Source: an uncultured Desulfobacterium sp. (GTDB lineage: Bacteria > Desulfobacterota > Desulfobacteria > Desulfobacterales > Desulfobacteraceae). From it: DNA of 7,586 nucleotides. The notes under the pieces were generated by a model. It was not told where the DNA came from. It worked only from the letters and a program-made list of their open reading frames with translations, and did not search any database. Both the position numbers and the translations under genes were made by a program. Below, piece after piece: positions 1 through 4,741 of the stretch (its first letter is position 1; each line of letters starts with the position of its first letter). Location: assembly GCA_937124525.1 (NCBI GenBank), contig CAKZLA010000195.1:1-7586 (forward strand). The letters run 5' to 3'.

Positions 1-594
1 TTCCACCGAAGTGATAGCTCCGGCCGGGGTGGCAGTTACAATGGCATCGGTTTTGAATTGTTGCGTGCCGATGCCAATGGCATCGCCTTTTTTTATATTG
101 AGTACCAGGGCCAGATCCCGGCTGATCCAGGCACTGGGAGTGGATGTGGGGCTGTTGAGGGAAGGTGGGGCCTGTGGAAAAAGAGTATCCCTGTTATCCG
201 TTGAATTGTGTAAAGAGTCAGGGGCATTTTTAAACAAAATGCGGCCATACAGGGGAAAGGCATCGTCAATGGCCACAATACGGGCCAGTCGGGAAATATC
301 CTTGCCCGATATCATGCTGAAAAAAGTAATCTGCTGGGAAGTCTGCCGGTGTGGGCCTAAGATTTCATCAATGATTTTTTCTTCGGTTTTATTCAGGGCT
401 CTGGAAGAATATATGGCCAGGTCCGCCGTGAGAATTTCTTTGAGGTTGTCTTTAAGGTGGGCTTCAATGGAGTAGTTAAAGGCATTGAGGGCAATGAATC
501 CCACCAATCCAATGGAGAGATTGAGCACAAAAAACAGGGAAAACCTGTTGTTTCGCAGCAGCTCTTTAAATGCCAGGCGTATCCAGAGGTTCAT
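1..594 (-). CDS. ybbP: YbbP-type ABC transporter permease, N-terminal part (runs off left edge)
   Basis: This is the first 198 codons of a permease with no stop before the window edge; E. coli YbbP is roughly 800 residues, so most of the gene lies outside. The N-terminus is short and basic (MNLWIRLAFKELLRNNR), followed by one hydrophobic span at about residues 18-40. A large extracytoplasmic segment then begins, as in FtsX/MacB-like permeases. Stretches resembling E. coli YbbP, compared from memory, are 'ADLAIYSSRAL' (57-67), 'QITFFSMI' (88-95), 'RIVAIDDAFPLYGRI' (105-119) and 'LVLNIKKGDAIGIG'. The ATG overlaps the TGA of the upstream ATPase gene (ATGA), implying translational coupling. By family knowledge it should form an inner-membrane complex with the ATPase; the substrate is unsettled, and export or lipid extraction is only inferred. 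A proline/serine-rich patch at about 140-156 is a likely family-variable loop. Confidence 0.88.
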   Translation of the reverse strand, partial: MNLWIRLAFKELLRNNRFSLFFVLNLSIGLVGFIALNAFNYSIEAHLKDNLKEILTADLAIYSSRALNKTEEKIIDEILGPHRQTSQQITFFSMISGKDISRLARIVAIDDAFPLYGRILFKNAPDSLHNSTDNRDTLFPQAPPSLNSPTSTPSAWISRDLALVLNIKKGDAIGIGTQQFKTDAIVTATPAGAITSVE

Positions 595-1271
595 TGTAAC
601 TTTCCCTTTTTCAGTTCAAGGCAGCGCTGGCACCGTTTGGCCAGGGCCATGTTGTGGGTCACAACGATGAGGGTCATGCCCGACGAGGTCACCAGGTCAA
701 AGAGCAGGTCCGCCACCTGTTCGCCGGTACTGGTATCCAGATTACCCGTGGGTTCATCGGCAAGCAAAAGGGCCGGTTGCACCACCAGTGCCCGGGCAAT
801 GGCCACCCGTTGGCATTCCCCTCCACTTAGCTGGGCTGGTAAATGTTTTTTCCGTTGGGTCAACCCCACCTGTTCCAGTACCTGGTGGGTTCGTTTGTGG
901 ATTTCTTTTTCCGGGTATTTGAGAATTTCCAGGGGCAGCATGATGTTTTCCGTTGCTGTGAGATGGGGCATGAGATGAAACTGCTGGAAAATCACGCCGA
1001 TATGTTTTGCCCTGAACCGGGCCAGCTGGTCTTGGTTCATCTGGTTGAGATTTTGTTCTTTGAGTACAATGGAGCCGGTGTCCGGGGTATCAAGGCCTGC
1101 CAGCAAGGCCATAAGGGTACTTTTACCGCTGCCGGACTGACCCGTGATGGCAACGGTTTCCCCTGGAAAAATTTTAAAATCGGTGTTGGAAATCACCGTC
1201 AGGGGCGTGAGGCCTGCCTGGGGATAGGATTTTTCCAGATGGGAGACGTTGAGAATCGGTGTGTTTGTCAT
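591..1271 (-). CDS. ybbA: ABC transporter ATP-binding protein, YbbA type
   Basis: A complete 226-residue ABC ATPase of the MacB/LolD/FtsE class. Visible motifs are Walker A GQSGSGKST (44-52), Q-loop FQQF (95-98), signature LSGGE (148-152), Walker B LLLADEP (168-174), D-loop NLD (177-179) and the switch histidine in VTHN (H206). It resembles E. coli YbbA (228 aa, compared from memory) throughout: 'LAGLD', 'RAKHIGVIFQQF', 'LPAQLSGGE', 'ADEPTGNLD', and an RC-x-R-x-LEL-x-x-G-x-LQ-like C-terminus. It is predicted to be cytoplasmic and to power the permease encoded immediately downstream, with which it overlaps by 4 bp. The ATG at 1271 is the only sensible start, because the strand-switch motif begins within 10 residues. 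No good Shine-Dalgarno is visible before it, so translation may be modest. LolD or MacB-type ATPases are the alternatives, but the tesA neighbour and the C-terminus favour YbbA. Confidence 0.93.
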   Translation of the reverse strand: MTNTPILNVSHLEKSYPQAGLTPLTVISNTDFKIFPGETVAITGQSGSGKSTLMALLAGLDTPDTGSIVLKEQNLNQMNQDQLARFRAKHIGVIFQQFHLMPHLTATENIMLPLEILKYPEKEIHKRTHQVLEQVGLTQRKKHLPAQLSGGECQRVAIARALVVQPALLLADEPTGNLDTSTGEQVADLLFDLVTSSGMTLIVVTHNMALAKRCQRCLELKKGKLQ

Positions 1272-1379
1272 GGATGGGCTTAGGCTCTTTTTCCGTGGAG
1301 TTAATAATGATGAACCTGTAAAAAGTCAGATTCTAACCTTTTTTAAGTTCAGAGCTCGGCATATGAGGGCATTTTTTTT

Positions 1380-1612
1380 CGGATAAGTCTATAAGTGTTG
1401 ATCTGGTAATTTAGCTTAATAATCAGATAGTTATTGGCTATAGCCATAAAAAATGAGCATAAATTTTGCCAGCCTAAAATTCCAAATACCTTGAAAAATG
1501 AGAATGTGCCATCCATACGTATGTCATCTTTAAAAAAAAAATCATCGAAATCAACTAAAATAACAAATTATTTTAGTATGTTAGACCCGGTAAACATTTG
1601 TAGACTTATCCG
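1380..1612. mobile_element. MITE-like segment bounded by 28-nt imperfect inverted repeats
   Basis: The left end (1380-1407) and the reverse complement of the right end (1585-1612) agree at 23 of 28 positions. The outermost 12 bases are identical (CGGATAAGTCTA and TAGACTTATCCG). The 233-bp segment is AT-rich and has no transposase-like coding capacity, which fits a non-autonomous miniature element or the collapsed remnant of an insertion sequence. Immediately outside lie TTTTTTTT (1372-1379) and TTTATTTT (1613-1620), which match at 7 of 8 positions and might be an 8-bp target duplication. T-rich sequence makes that weak evidence. I do not recognise the parental family. Confidence 0.55.
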
Positions 1613-1682
1613 TTTATTTTAAATATATTTTTTTGCAAAATTTTATTCTCATTTAGAGTCCATGAATTTTTAAACAGACTCT

Positions 1683-1787
1683 TATAGTGCCGGTCACATG
1701 AACTGATACTGCTTTTAAACCATAACCTATTGTTTTATATATCTTTAAGGTTGAATTTTGGTATCAAGTCATGTGACCGGCACTATA
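1683..1787. mobile_element. 105-bp MITE-like element with 27-nt terminal inverted repeats
   Basis: The left repeat at 1683-1709 begins TATAGTGCCGGTCACATGA. The right repeat at 1761-1787 is its reverse complement with 25 of 27 positions matching; the two mismatches are adjacent. The 51-bp centre is AT-rich and non-coding. The outermost TA on each side (1683-1684, 1786-1787) could be a TA target duplication of the IS630/mariner kind. Alternatively an AACAGACT direct repeat flanks the element at 1673-1680 and 1793-1800, with 2 and 5 bp between it and the repeats. Transcribed, it would fold into a long hairpin just downstream of tesA and could end its transcript, although no T-run follows. A non-mobile structured RNA or terminator is the alternative reading. 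Confidence 0.62.
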
Positions 1788-1855
1788 GGCCGAACAGACT
1801 TCCTTGGGTCTCTTTTATCTCCAGATCCCATAGTAAAATGATTAATGGTGTTTTG

Positions 1856-2551
1856 TCAATTTCCACTTTTTGCGGGAGTATTCACAATATTCAGTACATT
1901 AACAATATAGGGAAGGACATTGGCCGCGACAATTAAATGGCCCGCTTTGTTGGGATGGATGCCATCCATCTGGTTGTATTTACTGAGCCCCGCTACATCC
2001 TGGAGCAGAAAGGGCATAAATACAATGGAATATTTTGCTGCAAGGGTCGGAAATACTTCCTTGAATTTCCGGGTGTATTCCGGTCCGTAATTGGGGGGGA
2101 TCTCCATGCCAGCAAGGATAATTGTCATGCCCGAGGAAAGTGCTGTCTTAATGGTGTCCTCCAGATGGGTCTCCATGGCGGTGAGAGAGAGTCCCCGCAG
2201 GCCGTCATTGGCGCCCAGAGCCAGAAAGAGTATATCTGGTTTGGCCCGTTGGTACCATTTCAGTCGAGACAGGGCGCTGGCTGTTGTGGAACCGCTGATG
2301 CCAGCGTTGATGAGCTTGATGTCATTGTATCCTTTGGCAGAGAGAAGGGGGGTAAGCAAGGCGGGAAAGGCTTCCTGGGACTCAACCCCGTATCCTGCGG
2401 TGAGGGAGTCCCCCAGAAACACAATGGTGGTCTTGGCTTTCAGAGGTTCTGGCATGGCTGCCATGGTGAAAAAAATTAATAATATTACCCCCAAATACCG
2501 TTGCAGGCAAGGAGAAACAGATCTGATGATTGTGGGAGCCTTTGATGTCAT
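1856..2551 (-). CDS. tesA: GDSL/SGNH-family thioesterase/lysophospholipase (TesA-like arylesterase)
   Basis: This is a 231-residue SGNH hydrolase. All four family blocks are present: block I FLGDSLTAGYG with nucleophile Ser49, block II NAGISGSTT with Gly84, block III LALGANDG with Asn115, and block V MDGIHPN with Asp196 and His199. A hydrophobic stretch at about residues 19-36 after a basic N-terminus is a signal peptide, so the enzyme should act in the periplasm on acyl thioesters, lysophospholipids or small esters, as E. coli TesA does. The ATG at 2551 puts the signal peptide at the N-terminus; the frame stays open upstream to 2683, but that extension would bury it. A weak GGGA sits 7 bases before the chosen ATG. 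In E. coli tesA is divergent from ybbA-ybbP; here all three share a strand but are separated by 584 bp, so co-transcription is doubtful. The C-terminal tail (NVLNIVNTPAKSGN) runs past the block V helix. Confidence 0.92.
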   Translation of the reverse strand: MTSKAPTIIRSVSPCLQRYLGVILLIFFTMAAMPEPLKAKTTIVFLGDSLTAGYGVESQEAFPALLTPLLSAKGYNDIKLINAGISGSTTASALSRLKWYQRAKPDILFLALGANDGLRGLSLTAMETHLEDTIKTALSSGMTIILAGMEIPPNYGPEYTRKFKEVFPTLAAKYSIVFMPFLLQDVAGLSKYNQMDGIHPNKAGHLIVAANVLPYIVNVLNIVNTPAKSGN

Positions 2552-2777
2552 AGTTTTTTCCCGTCTGTGTTTTAAATTCTTAAAAAAAATGGGTGCATTT
2601 TTTATCCTGTTTAACTCCTTATCCCGGATTGTTCCGCTGGAGGTTCCCACCATTGAGCTTGCCGGGGGATCGGTGCGATGCATGCTGGCGGGGATTCATC
2701 TCACCCGTCGTGGGGCAAACCTGTAATAAGTGCCCATGGCAGCTCAGTGCGCCTCAATAAATAATGAGAAAATATTT

Positions 2778-2808
2778 CTTTGGCCATCCACGGTTCAAAT
2801 GGCCAAAG
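2778..2808 (-). terminator. Rho-independent-type terminator for the DUF2959 gene
   Basis: A perfect 10-bp stem, CTTTGGCCAT (2778-2787) with ATGGCCAAAG (2799-2808), encloses an 11-nt loop. It begins 17 bp past the stop codon of the 2826-3488 gene. Read on the minus strand, the stem is followed by an interrupted T-rich run (AAATATTTTCTC). The T-tract is imperfect, so efficiency is uncertain. Confidence 0.6.
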
Positions 2809-2825
2809 TTTGAGTTCAGAACTAT

Positions 2826-3488
2826 TTATTTTAATTTGGCCAGAAAATCGTTGGAAGAGGAAATGGCACGGTTCATTTCCCCTATCAGCGATTTGATCTG
2901 CTTCTGAAGCTGGGAGAATTCTCCCTTGAGGGAGCCGATGGCTTGGGCATTGAGGTTATGTTTCAAAAATAAGACGTTATCATGGAAGGTGGTGAGCACC
3001 GGCGCCATGGAGTATTCTGCCTGGTGCATCACCGCCAGCATTTTCTTATACCGTGATCGGGTTTCGGTGATTTTTTGCTGACTCAAACGTTTTAACTCGG
3101 CACTGTTGTACTGTTCCAGTTCAGATTCCCATTCCACAAACAGTGCTTCTGCCACATCCTCCACGCTGGCAATCTTTTCAGAGATCGTTTTGGCAGCTTT
3201 TTCGCTGTCTTTGTAGGCCGCGTTTGTCTTCTCATAGGCCATTTTAAGGTCGGTGTTTTCCAGATAAACCACTGACTCAAATTGTTCGAGGGCGAATTTG
3301 AATTCTTCCTGGGCATCGGCTTGGGCGTCTCTTGCTTTTTCCACCCGGTCCACCAGAATATCACGTTTGTGAACACCTACTTTTTCCATGGCACCGTAAT
3401 AGGCTTGTGAACATCCGCCAATAAGCATAGCAGAGATAAGAAGAACGCTGGTCAATACAAGCCAGTGCAGTGATGTTGAATTCTTCAT
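2826..3488 (-). CDS. DUF2959-family lipoprotein
   Basis: A 220-residue protein with a lipoprotein signal: a short N-terminus, hydrophobic residues 9-23 and lipobox LIGGC with Cys26 as the lipidation site. The mature part matches my memory of DUF2959: 'YYGAMEKVGVHKRDILVDRVEKARDAQADAQEEF' right after the Cys, 'VEWESELEQYNSAELKRLSQ' at about 118-137, and 'HDNVLFLKHNLNAQAIGSLKGE' at about 169-190. It is largely helical with long charged repeats suggestive of coiled coil. The family has no established function as far as I know; a periplasm-facing envelope role is inferred from the lipobox. The start at 3488 is set by a strong AAGGAG (3496-3501), 7 bases upstream. An in-frame ATG at 3587 would hide the signal peptide. 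It is divergent from the thioesterase gene at 3798 and followed by a hairpin terminator, so it is probably monocistronic. Confidence 0.9.
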   Translation of the reverse strand: MKNSTSLHWLVLTSVLLISAMLIGGCSQAYYGAMEKVGVHKRDILVDRVEKARDAQADAQEEFKFALEQFESVVYLENTDLKMAYEKTNAAYKDSEKAAKTISEKIASVEDVAEALFVEWESELEQYNSAELKRLSQQKITETRSRYKKMLAVMHQAEYSMAPVLTTFHDNVLFLKHNLNAQAIGSLKGEFSQLQKQIKSLIGEMNRAISSSNDFLAKLK

Positions 3489-3797
3489 ATAAAAGCTCCT
3501 TAAAATGGGGGGATAGACAAAAAAATATTTTCCCGTGTTGACCCGTTTGTCTGTCACAGGTAATATAATTAAATTTTTTGATTCCATTTTGTAAAATCAG
3601 CCAACAGGATTTGGTTTTTAAATATTTATGCTTTTTTGTACCGTTGCAGTGACGGGATGTCAAGTGCATGGAGAGACGGAAAAAATATCAGGCCTGTCCA
3701 TGGCAATTATTTTCCAGGTTTCGTCAGAGATAAATTCTCCAGCTTATTTTTGCAGACATGGGTTTAATGCTGGAGTTCCAGGTAAAGGACACATTAT
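3489..3797. other. 309-bp divergent intergenic region
   Basis: This region separates the minus-strand lipoprotein gene from the plus-strand thioesterase gene and must contain both promoters. The part next to the lipoprotein gene (about 3560-3640) is AT-rich. On the minus strand it has a TATATT at about 3563-3568 that could serve as a -10, but no good -35 lies upstream. On the plus strand I see no convincing sigma-70 pair. A 7-bp dyad (3737-3775) is listed separately. No coding sequence is supported. Confidence 0.6.
3737..3775. repeat. Inverted repeat CTCCAGC/GCTGGAG upstream of the thioesterase gene
   Basis: CTCCAGC at 3737-3743 and GCTGGAG at 3769-3775 form a perfect 7-bp dyad with a 25-nt spacer, ending about 10 bases before the Shine-Dalgarno of the 3798 gene. 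It could be an operator or a 5'-UTR hairpin. The short arm length means chance is also possible. Confidence 0.35.
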
Positions 3798-4196
3798 ATG
3801 TTTTACACGCAGGTTTATCCCACTTCCAGAGATGTTAACAAGGTAGGGCATGTTGGATTTTCCGTTCTGCCCACATGGTTTGAACGGGGATTTGAGGATA
3901 TTTATCAATCTCTTAATCCTAACATAAGTATAAAACAAAGCTCAGTGATCGTTGCCAGGCTTGAAGTGGACTACCGGGCGGAAGTGGATGGAGAGGGGCT
4001 GGTTATTATTGAAACAGGGGTCGGACGTATGGGAACCTCTTCCTTTACCTTGACCCAGAAATTGACTCAACATGAAAAAACAGCCGCTGTTTCCCGGGTG
4101 ATCATGGTATACTTTGATTACACCCATAAGAGAGTGACCCCCCTGCCAGATGATGTGCGGGAAAGCCTTGAAACCCATATGGTTGAATACTTTTAA
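3798..4196 (+). CDS. Hotdog-fold acyl-CoA thioesterase-like protein (4HBT type)
   Basis: A 132-residue protein of the normal length for a single hotdog domain. It shows the family pattern: N-terminal strand 'YTQVYPTSRDVNKVGHVGFSVLPTWFERG' (3-31), helix 'FEDIYQSLNP', strands 'SSVIVARLEVDYRAEV' (48-63), 'GLVIIETGVGRMGTSSFTLTQKL' (67-89) and 'AVSRVIMVYFDY' (97-108), and C-terminal 'PLPDDVRESLETH'. By family it should hydrolyse an acyl-CoA thioester in the cytoplasm; the substrate cannot be read from sequence. In YbgC/FadM-type enzymes the residue three before the Gly of G-H is the catalytic Asp. Here that place is Asn14, with Asp12 two residues earlier (R-D-V-N). AAGGA at 3785-3789 precedes the ATG by 8 bases. 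The stop is 22 bp before the DUF503 gene, so the two probably form an operon. Confidence 0.85.
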   Translation: MFYTQVYPTSRDVNKVGHVGFSVLPTWFERGFEDIYQSLNPNISIKQSSVIVARLEVDYRAEVDGEGLVIIETGVGRMGTSSFTLTQKLTQHEKTAAVSRVIMVYFDYTHKRVTPLPDDVRESLETHMVEYF

Positions 4197-4218
4197 TTAT
4201 TATGATGGAGGGAAAACC

Positions 4219-4506
4219 ATGGTTATTGGTGCAGGCAGAGTTGTGCTGCGGCTTCACGGTGTTCATTCCCTGAAAGAGAAACGGAAAATTGTCAAATCCG
4301 TTATAGGCCGTATTCAAAATAAATTTAATGCATCAGTGGCGGAGATTGGAGCAAATGATGTCCATGGCCGGGCTGAAATAGGGTTTTCACTTACAGGCTC
4401 GGATCAACGTCTTATCAATGCCATGATGGATAAAATTTTTAAAAAAGTTGAGGCCATGGGGCTTGCCGAAGTTGTGGATACCTCCTTTGAGTTGATGGTT
4501 TTTTGA
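4219..4506 (+). CDS. DUF503 (YlxP-like) protein
   Basis: A 95-residue protein with the DUF503 hallmarks: an N-terminal beta strand (MVIGAGRVVLRLHG), the conserved 'HSLKEKRKIVKSVIGRIQNKFNASVAEI' (16-43) and 'DVHGRAEIGFSLTG' (47-60), then a C-terminal helix and strand. GGAGG at 4207-4211 lies 7 bases before the ATG at 4219 and fixes this start over an in-frame ATG at 4150 that lies inside the thioesterase gene. In many bacteria such genes sit in the nusA-infB-rbfA translation cluster, hence YlxP. Here the gene follows a thioesterase gene by 22 bp and no translation-factor gene is near. Its molecular role is not established; a translation or ribosome-linked function is inferred only from family context elsewhere. 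Confidence 0.9.
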   Translation: MVIGAGRVVLRLHGVHSLKEKRKIVKSVIGRIQNKFNASVAEIGANDVHGRAEIGFSLTGSDQRLINAMMDKIFKKVEAMGLAEVVDTSFELMVF

Positions 4507-4507
4507 T

Positions 4508-4557
4508 ATTCCATGACCCCGTTTCAAATTGGTCCTTAAAAAATGGGATCATGGAAT
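4508..4557. repeat. Hairpin-forming dyad directly after the DUF503 stop codon
   Basis: ATTCCATGACCCC (4508-4520) pairs with GGGATCATGGAAT (4545-4557), 12 of 13 positions matching, around a 24-nt loop that starts one base after the TGA. It is well placed to stabilise or end the thioesterase-DUF503 transcript. Neither strand has a T-run next to the stem, so it is not a classical intrinsic terminator. Confidence 0.55.
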
Positions 4558-4658
4558 GCTGTATAACACCCATGTTGGCTTACCGACGCAACAAAGATTG
4601 AAAATGGTACTATGTCGCCCCCGACGGAGGCTCTGTTGTCGGTACTTTAATGCTGTAT
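4555..4658. repeat. 10-bp direct repeat flanking an inverted repeat
   Basis: AATGCTGTAT occurs at 4555-4564 and again at 4649-4658. Between the copies lies an imperfect dyad: TACCGAC + gc + AACA at 4581-4593 against TGTTGTCGGTA at 4634-4644, with a 2-base bulge. The whole could be a tiny decayed insertion with its target duplication, or a plus-strand terminator followed by the moderately T-rich ACTTTAATGCTGTATTTTCTT region. I cannot decide between them from one copy. Confidence 0.4.
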
Positions 4659-4666
4659 TTTCTTGT

Positions 4667-4683
4667 AAAACCGCCACGGGCGG
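4667..4683 (-). terminator. Probable intrinsic terminator of the acyl-CoA synthetase gene
   Basis: CCGCC (4671-4675), a 3-nt loop and GGCGG (4679-4683) form a compact GC-rich hairpin 58 bp past the stop of the minus-strand synthetase gene. On that strand it is followed by TTTT (complement of 4667-4670). The stem is strong but short and the T-tract is only four bases, so confidence is moderate. Confidence 0.5.
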
Positions 4684-4741
4684 ATTGATATACTGACTTT
4701 GATTTGGCCGAAGTTATGCTCAAGCCCAAAGATTACATCTC

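Larger units (their letters stand above)
1272..1855. other. 584-bp AT-rich intergenic gap between ybbA and tesA
   Basis: No convincing gene lies here; the open frame at 1434-1622 (+) has low-complexity Lys/Ser/Asn-rich content and no recognisable domain. The stretch holds two inverted-repeat-bounded segments listed separately (1380-1612 and 1683-1787). It also holds a perfect 12-bp palindrome TGGCTATAGCCA at 1435-1446 and a small AGAGTC/GACTCT dyad at 1655-1660 and 1677-1682. Base composition is visibly more AT-rich than in the flanking genes. The promoter for ybbA-ybbP should lie in the part next to 1271, but I see no clear -35/-10 pair. Confidence 0.8.

Noticed and set aside
457..978. Plus-strand open frame of 173 codons
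   Set aside because: Antisense to the ybbA/ybbP genes, which show full family motifs.
1434..1622. 62-codon plus-strand frame in the AT-rich gap
   Set aside because: Low-complexity Lys/Ser/Asn content, no recognisable domain, and it spans the right arm of an inverted-repeat element.
2593..2619. Eight-codon leader-peptide-like frame upstream of tesA (minus strand, starts ATG CAC CCA)
   Set aside because: It has a partial Shine-Dalgarno but no runs of a regulatory amino acid and no attenuator hairpin between it and tesA; chance is more likely.
2552..2683. N-terminal extension of TesA to an upstream ATG at 2683
   Set aside because: It would place 44 polar residues before the signal peptide, and the downstream ATG at 2551 gives a normal TesA-like N-terminus.
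2091..2726. Plus-strand open frame of 211 codons
   Set aside because: It lies antisense to tesA, whose SGNH motifs are unmistakable; its composition is that of a complementary-frame shadow.
3489..3587. N-terminal extension of the DUF2959 lipoprotein
   Set aside because: The lipobox requires the signal sequence at the N-terminus, and AAGGAG is correctly spaced only for the ATG at 3488.
4150..4218. Longer DUF503 start overlapping the thioesterase gene
   Set aside because: The DUF503 family begins at the MVIG strand, and GGAGG sits just before the ATG at 4219.
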